Shown piece by piece: positions 26,021-34,976 of a stretch of DNA of 64,000 nucleotides. This DNA is from Pseudomonas typographi. GTDB lineage: Bacteria > Pseudomonadota > Gammaproteobacteria > Pseudomonadales > Pseudomonadaceae. Numbering within the stretch: the stretch's first letter is position 1; every line of letters begins with the position of its first letter. The notes below the pieces were generated by a model, which ran no database searches, was not told where the DNA came from, and saw only the letters and a list, made by a program, of their open reading frames with translations. The translations under genes and the position numbers were made by a program. The stretch covers positions 124,001 through 188,000 of the forward strand of contig NZ_JAAOCA010000002.1 in NCBI RefSeq assembly GCF_014694385.1, written 5' to 3'.

Positions 26021-28312
26021 CTACAACAAATTGAACGAGGCTTGCTGCACGTCCTGCGAATCCAGGCCGATCTGTACATCGAATTCGCCGGGTTCAGCCA
26101 CGTGTTGCAGTTGCTGGTTGTAGAACTTAAGCATGTTCTCATCCACCGTGAAGTGCACCTGCCGTTGCTCGCCCGGCTGCAGCAAGATTTTCTGGAAGCC
26201 CTTGAGCTCCTTGATCGGCCGCGCCATGGAGGCCGTTTTGTCGTGCAGGTACAGTTGCACCGTGGTTTCCCCGGCCAGCGTGCCGGTATTGCTTACCATC
26301 ACGCTGGCGTCCAGCGTGCCGCCACCCTTCAGGGTGGTACTGGAAAGGGCCACGCCCGACACGCTGAACTGGGTATAGCTCAGCCCATACCCAAAGGGGT
26401 ACAGCGGCGAGGTGTCGGCGTCGAAGTACTGTGACCGATAGTTGCCGGGTTTACCCGGCTCCACCGGCCGGCCGATGGTGGGGTGGTTGTAGTACATCGG
26501 TATTTGCCCCACCGAGCGCGGGAAGGTGATCGGCAGCTTGCCCGACGGGTTGTAGTCACCGAACAGCACGTCGGCGATGGCATTGCCCCCTTCGGTGCCG
26601 GCGAACCAGGTTTCCAGCAGCGCATCGGCCTGTTGGTTTTCCCGCTCCAGCGACAGCGGCCGGCCGTTCATCAGCACCAGCACCAACGGCTTGCCGGTGG
26701 CGCGCAGGGCCGTGATCAGTTGCCGCTGGGTGTTGGGGATGGCCAGCGAGGTGCGGCTGGCCGATTCGTGGCTCATACCGCGCGACTCGCCCACCGCGGC
26801 GATGATCACATCGGCGCTGGCAGCCACTTTCAGCGCTTCGTCGATCATTTCTTGCGCAGTGCGCGGGTCCGGCTGCACTTCGGTATGGTCAAGGATGATG
26901 TTGTTCAGAAACACGATGCTGTTGCGGTCATCGGTGATGTTGGCACCGCGGGCATAGAGGACCTTGGCCTGGTCGCCCACCGCCGTGCGGATGCCATCGA
27001 GCAACGTCACGGTTTGCCGCGGCAGGCCGGCGGCGGACCAACTGCCGAGCATGTCGGTGTGGGAATCGCCCAGGGGGCCGATCACCGCCAGGGTGCCTTG
27101 TTTTTTCAGCGGCAATACGTGGTTGGCGTTTTTCAACAGCACCAAGGTGCGGCGCGCCACGTCACGGGCGGCCTCACGGTGAAGGCGATTTTCGGCGTTG
27201 ATGTCGGCCGGGTCGTTTTCGGGCTTGCCGATGCGCCGGTACGGGTCGGCAAACAGGCCCAGGTCCCACTTGGTCGAAAGCACTTCGCGCACAGCGCTGT
27301 CGACCTCGCCCTGCGGCACCTTGCCGGCCTTGATCAGCGCTGGCAGGGCTACGCCATAGGCCTGGTCGTTCATGCTCTGGTCGATGCCGGCCTTGATCGC
27401 CTGGCGCGCCGCGTCATTGGCATCGACGGCTACACCATGCTTGATCAATTCCAGGATCGCCCCGTGGTCGCTTACGGTCAGGCCCTTGAAACCCCAGGTT
27501 TTGCGTAGCAGGTCTTGCATCAGCCAGGTGTTGGAGGTGGCCGGCACGCCATTGATCGAGTTCAACGCCACCATCACCCCGCCGGCACCGGCCTTCAGCG
27601 CGGCGTGGTACGGCGGCAGGTAATCGTTGTACATGCGCTGTGGGCTCATATCGACCACGTTGTAGTCGCGGCCGCCTTCTACGGCGCCATACAGGGCGAA
27701 GTGCTTGACGATCGACATGATGCTATCGGCATGGCTGACGTCCTCGCCCTGAAAGCCATGAACCATCGCTTCGCCCATGCGCGAAACCAGGTAGGTGTCT
27801 TCGCCGAAGCCTTCGCTGGTGCGGCCCCAGCGTGGGTCGCGGGCGATGTCGACCATCGGCCCGTAGGTCATGTCGAGGCTGTCGGCGCTCGCTTCACTGC
27901 CCGCCACCCGGCCCACCCGGGCCACGGCGGCAACGTCCCAACTGGCGGCCAGGCCCAGGCTGATCGGGAACATCGTGCGCTGGCCGTGGATCACGTCGTA
28001 GGCGAAAAACATCGGGATCTGCAGGCGGCTGCGCAAGGCAGCGTCTTGCATGGCGCGGTTATCCCAGGGCACCACCGAGTTGAACGTGGCGCCAATGTGC
28101 CCGGCGGCCAATTCGTTCTGGATTTGCGCCAGGGTCATTTCCGGGCCGATGCTGATCAAACGCAACTGGCCGATTTTTTCCGACAGGGTCATACGCGACA
28201 TCAGGCTGTCGATGAACGCGTCCTTGCCTTGGGCCGGTGGCGTGTAGGTGCCCGCAAAGGACGTATTCAAGGCCAGGCTCGCGGCCAGGCCCAGCAGATA
28301 CAGCTTGTTCAT
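26021..28312 (-). CDS. bglX: Periplasmic beta-glucosidase (GH3)
   Basis: 763-aa glycoside hydrolase family 3 enzyme with a signal peptide (MNKLYLLGLAASLALNTSFAG). The N-terminal TIM-barrel domain contains RIPMFFAYDVIHG-like QIPMFFAYDVIHGQRT, DPRWGRTSEGFGED and the nucleophile region LTVSDHGAILELI (Asp of SDH). The C-terminal alpha/beta sandwich (AVIGPLGDSHTDMLGSW, ESRGMSHES) and a fibronectin type III-like domain (FSVSGVALSSTTLKGGG to VHFTVDENM) complete the usual architecture. It should hydrolyse beta-linked gluco-oligosaccharides in the periplasm. Its position beside a dctBD-like pair matches P. putida gene order. 85 bases separate it from the kinase gene start. Confidence 0.93.
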   Translation of the reverse strand: MNKLYLLGLAASLALNTSFAGTYTPPAQGKDAFIDSLMSRMTLSEKIGQLRLISIGPEMTLAQIQNELAAGHIGATFNSVVPWDNRAMQDAALRSRLQIPMFFAYDVIHGQRTMFPISLGLAASWDVAAVARVGRVAGSEASADSLDMTYGPMVDIARDPRWGRTSEGFGEDTYLVSRMGEAMVHGFQGEDVSHADSIMSIVKHFALYGAVEGGRDYNVVDMSPQRMYNDYLPPYHAALKAGAGGVMVALNSINGVPATSNTWLMQDLLRKTWGFKGLTVSDHGAILELIKHGVAVDANDAARQAIKAGIDQSMNDQAYGVALPALIKAGKVPQGEVDSAVREVLSTKWDLGLFADPYRRIGKPENDPADINAENRLHREAARDVARRTLVLLKNANHVLPLKKQGTLAVIGPLGDSHTDMLGSWSAAGLPRQTVTLLDGIRTAVGDQAKVLYARGANITDDRNSIVFLNNIILDHTEVQPDPRTAQEMIDEALKVAASADVIIAAVGESRGMSHESASRTSLAIPNTQRQLITALRATGKPLVLVLMNGRPLSLERENQQADALLETWFAGTEGGNAIADVLFGDYNPSGKLPITFPRSVGQIPMYYNHPTIGRPVEPGKPGNYRSQYFDADTSPLYPFGYGLSYTQFSVSGVALSSTTLKGGGTLDASVMVSNTGTLAGETTVQLYLHDKTASMARPIKELKGFQKILLQPGEQRQVHFTVDENMLKFYNQQLQHVAEPGEFDVQIGLDSQDVQQASFNLL

Positions 28313-28514
28313 GTGTGGCGGTTTCCCCGGTAACGTACTGCTGAATCGTCAAGCGGCGCGTTGGCGCGCCTGTTCTTGTGTGAAAGCTGGCCTCTTTTAA
28401 CCCATCGCCGGGCGTATATCCAGTGAACAGAGCCGCGACGGAACAGGATGTAGGCATTAGAATGGCGCTTTTCAATTCCGCGTATTGCGCGCCGTTTGTG
28501 AGGCTTTGCTTGCC

Positions 28515-29717
28515 ATGCCCGCTGTACACACCGACCTTGATGCGCGCGAGCGATTCCTTGAAGCGCTGAGCCAGAGCGTTCAGGCGGGCCAGTTGGTGAA
28601 GCTGGTGCTGGCCCGCCCTGTGGGGCAAACCCCGGAGCTGCAGCGCATTACCGTCAAGCCCCTGCAGATCAAGGGCCAGCCGCGCCTGGGCTTGGTGCTG
28701 CGCTATACCACCCGCGACCTTACCCGGCACCTGCCGCCGGAACAGGCGCTGGAGGCCATCGCCGGATATTTGCCGGGCGAGTTTCGCAATGCGCACTTGG
28801 CCACCACCGGCGAAACGTTGCAGCTCGAATACACCAAAAAGGGCAAGCCGATGCTGCACCGCGCGGCTGCGGCGCAGCCGGCCCAGGCCGCCGTTCAAGC
28901 CCATGATCGGGAAAAGCACCGCTACCTGGCGCTGGAGCGGCCGTTTCTGGCGGCGTTGGGGGTCACCGACCGCAACGGCCAGTTGATCCCGGCCATGTCG
29001 CGCAAATGGAAGCAAATCAATAAATTCATCGAGGTGTTCGACCATGCGTTGGCCACCAGCCCGCTGCGTGATGCCGGCACTCTCAGCGTGGCGGACTTCG
29101 GCTCTGGCAAGGGTTACCTGACCTTTGCCGTGCACGACCACCTGGCCCACGGCCTTGGCCGTGAAGCGCAGGTGACTGGCGTGGAGCTTCGCCCAGACAT
29201 GGTCCGATTGTGCAACGAGGCCACCCAGGTGCTAGAGCGGCCCGGGTTGCGCTTTGAATGCGGCGACGTGCGCTCGGTGGTGCCGGCGCACTTGGATGTG
29301 ATGATTGCCTTGCATGCCTGCGACACCGCCACCGACCATGCTATCCATACCGGCATCCGCACCGGCGCGGCGATCATTCTGTGCTCGCCCTGTTGCCACA
29401 AAGAGCTGCGCCCGCAGATGCACAGCCCGGAAGTGCTCGGCCCGATGTTGCAATACGGCCTGCACATGGGCCAGCAGGCGGAAATGGCCACCGACGCGCT
29501 GCGGGCGTTGTACCTGGAGGTGTGCGGCTACGACACCAAGGTGTTTGAGTTCATCTCGCTGGAACATACCAGCAAAAACAAGATGATTCTCGCGATCAAA
29601 CGCGCCCAACCGCGCGACCCGGCGGCATTGCTGGAAAAAATCCAGGCGCTCAAAGCCTTTTATGGCATCCAGCACCATTGCCTTGAAGCGCTGTTGAAGG
29701 GCGATGCAAGGGTTTAA
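28515..29717 (+). CDS. SAM-dependent methyltransferase, Methyltransf_32 type
   Basis: 400-aa two-part protein. The N-terminal ~170 residues have no function I can name. The C-terminal half is a Rossmann methyltransferase: motif I ADFGSGKGYLTFAVHDHL, motif II VTGVELRPDMVRLC, and a Cys-rich LCSPCCHKELR segment typical of the Methyltransf_32 family that includes eukaryotic METTL25/GSTCD-like proteins. The target is unknown; RNA or protein are both possible. The start is taken as ATG 28515 (MPAVHTDLDARERF); a TTG at 28485 keeps the frame open upstream. It is single and convergent with the DUF4917 gene, 17 bases away. Confidence 0.8.
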   Translation: MPAVHTDLDARERFLEALSQSVQAGQLVKLVLARPVGQTPELQRITVKPLQIKGQPRLGLVLRYTTRDLTRHLPPEQALEAIAGYLPGEFRNAHLATTGETLQLEYTKKGKPMLHRAAAAQPAQAAVQAHDREKHRYLALERPFLAALGVTDRNGQLIPAMSRKWKQINKFIEVFDHALATSPLRDAGTLSVADFGSGKGYLTFAVHDHLAHGLGREAQVTGVELRPDMVRLCNEATQVLERPGLRFECGDVRSVVPAHLDVMIALHACDTATDHAIHTGIRTGAAIILCSPCCHKELRPQMHSPEVLGPMLQYGLHMGQQAEMATDALRALYLEVCGYDTKVFEFISLEHTSKNKMILAIKRAQPRDPAALLEKIQALKAFYGIQHHCLEALLKGDARV

Positions 29718-29734
29718 TGGCGTGGCGCCCCCGG

Positions 29735-30730
29735 CTAGCCCGGCCTATGCAACAAGCCAGGCGCCCCCAAGGGGTGGCTGGTCGCATCGAAGAACGACAG
29801 CGCCGCCACATCGCCCAGCAGGCTCCGGTAGTGGGCCTTCTGGCTGATCACCCAGGCGTCGCTGAGGGGGAATATCGACACCGCGATCCGTTCCGGCCGG
29901 GCGCTGCGCACGGCGTGAACAAGGTGGGCGTCCTGTGTGCCCAACTGGTGGCCGAACACGCACAGAGCCCCGCGGTGTGTTGCCAGTTGTTGCAGCGCGG
30001 CGCTCAAGTAGGCGTTCTGGCCGATGGTGCGCAGCTTGTCTTCGCTGTGCCCTTCGTTCACCAACAGCGGAACGTCACCGGGGGTGTTGATGGCGAAGCC
30101 GTCGAGCAACTCGCTGCCACCGGCGGCGCGCTGGCGGGTGCTGCCGTCGCGGTTGCGCACCAGGTGCAGGCCGCCGTGCAGGTACAGCACGCGGGTGGCG
30201 CTGCTGGCCAGCCGGCGCGCGTCGAAGCCATCGTCCGGGTCCATCAGATCATCGAAGCCGGCCATGTTGTGCCATACCGCCCAATGGCATAGCAGGTCGT
30301 AGTTGCTGCTGTACACGGTACGGTAGTGGCGCAGCGCGCGGTTGATCGCCGCGAGGTTCGCCGGGTTTAGCTGCTGCCACGTAATGTGCAGGCTACGCAC
30401 GGCATGGATCAGCGCTTCCTTGATGGAGTAGTAGCGGTTCAGCGGCGCGGTGGACGAGATGGTGAGCGCGGCGTTGACCCGTGCCGTGTTGCCCAGAGCA
30501 ACCAGCACCTGGGTGAAGCTCTCGGTACCCAATGCCTTGAACAGCGCCAGGTCGGTTTGCGCCAGCGGCCGGTTGCGCACCTGTTGCGCGCGCTCGAACA
30601 ACGACGGGTAATTGAAGGTGCGCCACACCGCGCGGCTGGCGCCGTTGCCTAGCAGCAGCCCGGTGCAGGCCTGGGCCTCGGCAAGCGCGGCCCAGGTGGG
30701 GAGGGTAGCGTTCAGGTCGGAGGTAGCCAT
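29735..30730 (-). CDS. DUF4917 family protein with SIR2-like nucleotide-binding signature
   Basis: 331-aa protein I assign to DUF4917. It has the order of motifs seen in SIR2-like NAD-binding folds: GNGASRAVW (28-36, glycine-rich loop), VYSSNYDLL (139-147), VLYLHGGLHL (181-190, the HG step) and VFGHQLGTQDAHLV (about 261-274, the late G..D motif). Proteins with this signature hydrolyse or bind NAD, and several act in anti-phage defence, but activity here is unproven. No zinc-finger cysteines or export signal are visible. The start is ATG 30730 (MATSDLN), since the upstream part of the open frame has no homology. It is monocistronic with no recognisable defence partner beside it. Confidence 0.7.
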   Translation of the reverse strand: MATSDLNATLPTWAALAEAQACTGLLLGNGASRAVWRTFNYPSLFERAQQVRNRPLAQTDLALFKALGTESFTQVLVALGNTARVNAALTISSTAPLNRYYSIKEALIHAVRSLHITWQQLNPANLAAINRALRHYRTVYSSNYDLLCHWAVWHNMAGFDDLMDPDDGFDARRLASSATRVLYLHGGLHLVRNRDGSTRQRAAGGSELLDGFAINTPGDVPLLVNEGHSEDKLRTIGQNAYLSAALQQLATHRGALCVFGHQLGTQDAHLVHAVRSARPERIAVSIFPLSDAWVISQKAHYRSLLGDVAALSFFDATSHPLGAPGLLHRPG

Positions 30731-30843
30731 TGGTACGGGTTCTTCAGCGATCGATGGGCGCGACTGTAACATGTGAAACCGCGCTGCAAGGCGCAATGCC
30801 GGCTATGCTCTGAAGCTTTCATGGACATAGGACCTCCCCGACG

Positions 30844-31941
30844 ATGATGTTGCCCCGCCCTTTCAACCAGGCCGTACCGGCCCTTGCGCTGGCCTTGGTT
30901 ACCCTGTGCGCCCAGGCGCAGACCCCCGCACAGATCGCCCAGGCACTGAACATTCCGCACCCGGCGGTGATCGCCCACCGTGGCGCTTCGTTCGATGCGC
31001 CCGAATCGACCCGTGCGTCGTACCTCACCGCACGCGATCTGGGCGCCGACTACCTGGAGATGGACCTGCAGCGCACCCGTGACGGCGTATTGATCGCCCT
31101 GCATGATGAAAACCTGACCCGCACCACCGACATCGCCACCCGTTTCCCAGACCGTAAAGACAAGCCGGTAAGCGAATTCACCCTGGCCGAACTCAAGAGT
31201 CTCGACGCCGGCAGTTGGTTCAACACGGCTTACCCCGAGCGCGCACGGCCTGCGTTCAAGGGCCTGCAGGTGCTAACGTTGGACGAAATCATCGACATCG
31301 CCGAAGGCAACCCGGCGCAGCATCCCGGCCTTTACATGGAAACCAAAGTGCCGAGCATGTTCCCGGGCATCGAGCACGACCTGAAACTCAAGCTACAACA
31401 GCGCGGTTGGCTCGGTGCCGATGGCCAGGTAGCCTCGGGCAAGCGCGTGGTGCTGCAAACCTTCGAGAAGCCAAGCCTGGAGCTGCTGGCCAAAGAAATG
31501 CCAACGGTGCCGAAAATCCTGCTGCTATGGGTGGGCGAGGGCGGTATCGAGCCGGCCTCCGACGTGCCCTTTGCCCAATCCGGTGCCAAGGACAAGGCCG
31601 CCTATTACGCCATGCAGCAGCCCAAGAGCCGCCAGGCGTTCGAAAGCTGGCTGGATTTCGCCAAGGCCAACGGGGCGATCGGCACCGGCCCTTCGGCGGC
31701 GCTGGCACAGGGCGGCGACCAAAGCTACATGGACCTGGTGCAACCCTGGATGAACAAAATGACCCACGACAAGGGCCTGTTGATTCATGTGTATACCGTT
31801 GACGACCCGGTGGATTTTAAAACGGTAATGGCGGCCGGTGTGGACGGTGTGTTCACCAATCGTGCCGCCCAGTTGCTGACGTTCTATGGCCGCCCGCCGG
31901 CAAAAACCGCTGGCCAGTTGCTTGACCAAGCCGGTTACTGA
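30844..31941 (+). CDS. glpQ: Periplasmic glycerophosphodiester phosphodiesterase
   Basis: 365-aa GDPD-family enzyme that splits glycerophosphodiesters into glycerol-3-phosphate and alcohol. A Sec signal (about 1-24, ALALALVTLCAQAQ) predicts periplasmic location. Catalytic blocks are visible: VIAHRGASFDAPEST (first His, Glu), DYLEMDLQRTRDGVLIALHDENLTRTTD (Glu-Asp metal ligands and second His) and LYMETKVPSMFPG. The C-terminus HVYTVDDPVDF and AGVDGVFTN closes the TIM barrel. Length and order fit GlpQ. Two adjacent ATGs (30844 and 30847) make the exact start uncertain by one codon; AGGA lies at 30830-30833. Confidence 0.92.
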   Translation: MMLPRPFNQAVPALALALVTLCAQAQTPAQIAQALNIPHPAVIAHRGASFDAPESTRASYLTARDLGADYLEMDLQRTRDGVLIALHDENLTRTTDIATRFPDRKDKPVSEFTLAELKSLDAGSWFNTAYPERARPAFKGLQVLTLDEIIDIAEGNPAQHPGLYMETKVPSMFPGIEHDLKLKLQQRGWLGADGQVASGKRVVLQTFEKPSLELLAKEMPTVPKILLLWVGEGGIEPASDVPFAQSGAKDKAAYYAMQQPKSRQAFESWLDFAKANGAIGTGPSAALAQGGDQSYMDLVQPWMNKMTHDKGLLIHVYTVDDPVDFKTVMAAGVDGVFTNRAAQLLTFYGRPPAKTAGQLLDQAGY

Positions 31942-32086
31942 GCACCGCGCACGGCAATGGCGCACTCATGGTTCGTTTGTAAACAGCACACCCGCTCGAT
32001 GAAATCCACCGGCGCCCGGTTGTGAGGGGGCCGGGCCTTTGGCTAGAGTGCGCGCACTCCTACCCCCGTGTCCTTGAGGTCACTTC

Positions 32087-32476
32087 ATGAAGGCTCATTA
32101 CTTGCTGTCATTCGCGTTGTTGGCCAGTACCCCGGTGTTTGCCGGGGGGTATACCCACGCCGACGTATGCAAGGCGGTGTTGGCCGTGGAACTGGGCCAT
32201 GAAATCGGTAGGTTGCGTATCGTGCACAGCGGCGATACCCCGGAAATCGTTTACATCCATAAAGAAACCCGCCTGCGTTCGCGTTACCGCTGCCAATTCC
32301 CCGGCAATGAGCGGGTAACCTGGGCCAGCTACCTGGACGACAAGAAGAACTGGGGGCGCTGGCACGATCAACACGACGACGGCGCCATCAGCTATGTTGA
32401 GAAGGGCACGCACCTGACCGTTAAAAATACCAAGGGCCGTGAACGAGAGTTCACCACGCGGGACTTCCGGCAGTAA
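32087..32476 (+). CDS. Small exported protein of unknown function
   Basis: 129-aa protein with a clean signal peptide (MKAHYLLSFALLASTPVFAG), so periplasmic or secreted. The mature part has one Cys near the N-terminus (HADVCKAVLAVELG) and one in RYRCQFPGN, which could form a disulfide, then a Trp/His/Asp-rich stretch (DKKNWGRWHDQHDDGAIS). I do not recognise a family. It starts with an ATG 28 bases after 'cttgaggtc' and ends 29 bases before tam on the same strand, so the two may be co-transcribed. Confidence 0.75.
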   Translation: MKAHYLLSFALLASTPVFAGGYTHADVCKAVLAVELGHEIGRLRIVHSGDTPEIVYIHKETRLRSRYRCQFPGNERVTWASYLDDKKNWGRWHDQHDDGAISYVEKGTHLTVKNTKGREREFTTRDFRQ

Positions 32477-32504
32477 GGCCCATTGTCCGTAGGAGAATAT
32501 CCTT

Positions 32505-33269
32505 ATGAATTGGTCTGCCCAGCAATACACCCGCTTTGAACAGGAGCGTACCCGCCCGGTGCGCGACTTGGTCGCCGCCATCGCCACAGAACCTGTAAGG
32601 GTAGCGGTCGACCTGGGGTGCGGGCCGGGCAACTCCACCGAGGTGCTGGCCCAGCGCTTTCCCACCGCGCAGGTAACCGGGGTGGACAGCGCCGACGATA
32701 TGCTCGCCGCCGCTCGCCAGCGGTTGCCGCAGGTGAGTTTCGAGTTGGCCGACATCACCAACTGGGCACCCGATGCGCATTTCGATGTGATCCTGGCCAA
32801 TGCTTCGCTGCAGTGGCTGCCCGACCACCAAAACCTGTATCCGCGGCTGGTAAGCCGGCTCCACGCCGGCGGGGCGCTGGCGGTGCAAACCCCAGACAAC
32901 CTGCAAGAACCTGCCCATCGGCTGCTACGCGAGGTGGCCGGGCGAGGGCCGTGGGCGCAAAAACTGAGCACTTTCGCCCTGCCGCCGCGCCATGACGCAG
33001 CCTATTACTATCGATTGCTCAAGCCCTATTGCAGCCAGGTGGACGTGTGGCGCACCACCTATTACCACGCCTTGCCAGGCGGGCCAGCAGCCGTGGTGGA
33101 GTGGTTCAAGGGCTCGGCGCTGGCCCCCTACCTGGCCCGGCTCGGCCCCGACGAGCAGCAGGCGTTCCTGGCGCAATACCAGGCAGCGATAGGGCAGGCG
33201 TACGGGCAATTGGACGACGGTACCGTACTGCTGCCGTTCCCTCGGCTGTTTATGGTGGCCACCCGCTGA
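32505..33269 (+). CDS. tam: Trans-aconitate 2-methyltransferase
   Basis: 254-aa class I methyltransferase that uses SAM to methylate trans-aconitate, an inhibitor of aconitase. The N-terminus MNWSAQQYTRFEQERTRP matches Tam. SAM-binding motif I is VAVDLGCGPGNSTEVLAQRF, followed by VTGVDSADDMLAAAR, FDVILANASLQWLPDH and HAGGALAVQTPDN. The TYYHALPGGPAAVVEWFKGSALAP block in the C-terminal half is also characteristic. AGGAG lies 10 bases before the ATG. Function is cytoplasmic; the neighbour upstream is an unrelated small exported protein. Confidence 0.92.
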   Translation: MNWSAQQYTRFEQERTRPVRDLVAAIATEPVRVAVDLGCGPGNSTEVLAQRFPTAQVTGVDSADDMLAAARQRLPQVSFELADITNWAPDAHFDVILANASLQWLPDHQNLYPRLVSRLHAGGALAVQTPDNLQEPAHRLLREVAGRGPWAQKLSTFALPPRHDAAYYYRLLKPYCSQVDVWRTTYYHALPGGPAAVVEWFKGSALAPYLARLGPDEQQAFLAQYQAAIGQAYGQLDDGTVLLPFPRLFMVATR

Positions 33270-33481
33270 CCGGCGCTGAACTTGCGGGCCACCAGGTAAT
33301 CCTACTGGGGTGTTTTAGACGGCCGCGTAAGCATTGGCACTTGAGTGTTGCTATGGTTAACACGGCCCGGCCGCACAAGCACCGCCAAGCATGTGTAGCC
33401 AACGGTTGAAACCACCGACTCGCCTCTGATCCCGCCATCGATTCGGCGGGTTTTATCATCCGGGTGCAACAGGAGTGTCCC

Positions 33482-33724
33482 ATGACAAAGCCGCTGGATT
33501 TCGTTCAAAGCCGCCTTGCAGAGCGCATCAACACCATTGCCACCGCCGATTTCGATTCGTTGGCACTGAGTAACTACACCACCACCGTGGGCTACCTGTA
33601 TGCCCTGCGTGACTTTCGCCTGCTCGACGAGCAGCAGTGGCAACGCTGGCTGGAGCACGCACGGGAAACCTACTGCCAGTGGTCCGGCCGTGAAGAGCAC
33701 GATGACGGCTTGGCGCTGCACTGA
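33482..33724 (+). CDS. Small conserved-looking protein of unknown function
   Basis: 80-aa soluble protein, mostly helical by composition (TKPLDFVQSRLAERINTIAT, LRDFRLLDEQQWQRWLEHAR), with no signal, membrane segment or motif I can assign. A good AGGAG site precedes the ATG at 33482. Codon use matches the neighbours, which supports a real gene. It stands alone with 212 bases upstream, where I see no other feature. Confidence 0.65.
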   Translation: MTKPLDFVQSRLAERINTIATADFDSLALSNYTTTVGYLYALRDFRLLDEQQWQRWLEHARETYCQWSGREEHDDGLALH

Positions 33725-33786
33725 GGCGCCATAGCGGCGGCGCCAGCCTAGCCGCCCGCCGTGTAGGGGCTACGGCGATGTGTTCG

Positions 33787-33815
33787 GCCGCCTGAGCGCG
33801 TTGGGCTCAGGCGGC
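33787..33815. repeat. Perfect 11-bp hairpin between two small genes
   Basis: GCCGCCTGAGC (33787-33797) and GCTCAGGCGGC (33805-33815) flank a 7-nt loop. There is no T-run on either side, so it is not a standard intrinsic terminator. It lies 62 bases after the small gene ending at 33724, in a 274-base gap that otherwise shows nothing. Confidence 0.5.
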
Positions 33816-33998
33816 GCCCTAAGGTGCGGCCTGCATTGCCGATCGCGTGGGCTCGGGTGAATGCATACCCCTTTGGCCCACGTGTTTCCCCTGGCTGGTA
33901 TTGGACCCGCCTCCCTACTGGCCACCGCCAAACGGCTACTTGCCCGGCGAGTGGGCCCGGCAGCTTTCCTGCGCAGCGCTTTACCCAGGCGACCAACG

Positions 33999-34532
33999 AT
34001 GAACACTTTCCTTGCACAGGCGCAAAACAATCAATGGGCGAACCGCCGTTTGCTATACGCGTGTTCCCGGTTAAGCCAGGCGGAATACGAAGCGCCGCGG
34101 ACAGGTTTTTTTCCGTCCATCGAGGGTACGCTCCGGCATATTTTAGACGTGGATCTTTATTACCTTGCTGCGCTGGAGTTCGACCTGGAGGGCCAGCAGC
34201 AGGCGCTTCCAGAGCGGTTACCGTTCCAGCGCCTGGCGCCCCTTCAGCGGGTTGTCGATGCGCGCCTGGTGACCTACTGCGAGGGTCTCGACCCACAGGC
34301 GCTGGCCCGCACGGCGAGCCTGATTCGGGCGCAGGGTATCGTGCTGGAACGGGTAGACCGGCTGCTGTTACACCTGTTTCAGCATCAGATCCACCATCGC
34401 GGGCAAGTACACGCGATGCTGTCCGCAACCACCGTTGCGCCCCCGCAACTGGATGAGTTTTACCTCGACGGGGATAGAGCTTTACGCCGTTCGGACGAAA
34501 TCCAATTCAGTTGGGATGATCAGCTTCTGTGA
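33999..34532 (+). CDS. DinB/YfiT-family metal-dependent protein
   Basis: 177-aa four-helix-bundle protein of the DinB superfamily. Three metal-binding His positions are visible: LRHILDVDLYY near residue 47, and HLFQHQIHHRGQVHAML near residue 128, the second and third His motif. Some relatives are bacillithiol/mycothiol-type S-transferases, others have unknown roles; glutathione-using Pseudomonas could use it differently. The start at ATG 33999 (MNTFLAQAQNNQWANRR) is where DinB homology begins; the open frame extends to 33861. It appears monocistronic. Confidence 0.85.
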   Translation: MNTFLAQAQNNQWANRRLLYACSRLSQAEYEAPRTGFFPSIEGTLRHILDVDLYYLAALEFDLEGQQQALPERLPFQRLAPLQRVVDARLVTYCEGLDPQALARTASLIRAQGIVLERVDRLLLHLFQHQIHHRGQVHAMLSATTVAPPQLDEFYLDGDRALRRSDEIQFSWDDQLL

Positions 34533-34819
34533 AGCGGTAACGAGTGTATCGGCATTTTGGGAATGCAAATAAAGCGCGCTTATCGCTATGGCCGCTGACG
34601 GCGCCGTGCCCGGCGGCGAAGCCACTGCCAAAACTGTGCGGTTAACTTCAGAGGCACGCCACGGGGCTGCTTTATGCCAAAGCGGGCTTAATGGGGGAGT
34701 ATCAAATGGTGGGTTCATCAGGCGAGTTGCCGGCAGTTTTACCTGGGCCCGGCTGGGCTGAAAACTGAGAAAGTAGGTTTTCAGAGGCTTATGGAAGCTG
34801 AGCGCTTTACCTGGAAGTG
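34533..34819. other. Gap between dinB-like gene and tRNA-Gly(CCC)
   Basis: 287 bases without a supported gene. The only structure I see is an 8-bp hairpin, CTGAAAAC (34758-34765) with GTTTTCAG (34777-34784). It lies downstream of the minus-strand tRNA and could assist its 3' end formation, but has no adjacent T-run. Confidence 0.4.
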
Positions 34820-34893
34820 TGGAGCGGGTGGAGGGAATCGAACCCTCACCTAGAGCTTGGGAAGCTATCGTTCTACCACTAAACTACACCCGC
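34820..34893 (-). tRNA. tRNA-Gly (anticodon CCC)
   Basis: A 74-nt cloverleaf on the minus strand: acceptor GCGGGTG pairs with CACCCGC, the D-arm is GTTTAGTGGTAGAAC, the anticodon loop is TTCCCAA (CCC), the T-loop is GGTTCGATTCC, and CCA is encoded (complement of 34820-34822). The anticodon stem ATAGC/GCTCT carries one T-C mismatch at positions 28-42, where E. coli glyU has a G-C pair. It lies 83 bases downstream of rsuA on the same strand. Confidence 0.93.
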
Positions 34894-34976
34894 TTCGAGG
34901 GTGCACTTTGTACCAGAAGCCTGCCCGCTTGAGAAGCCCTGCGTGCATTTATATCGCCTGCCCGCCGCGCAGCGGG

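Noticed and set aside
33748..34428. 226-codon minus-strand frame opposite the DinB-like gene
   Set aside because: Pro/Arg-rich composition, no family resemblance, covers a supported gene on the other strand.
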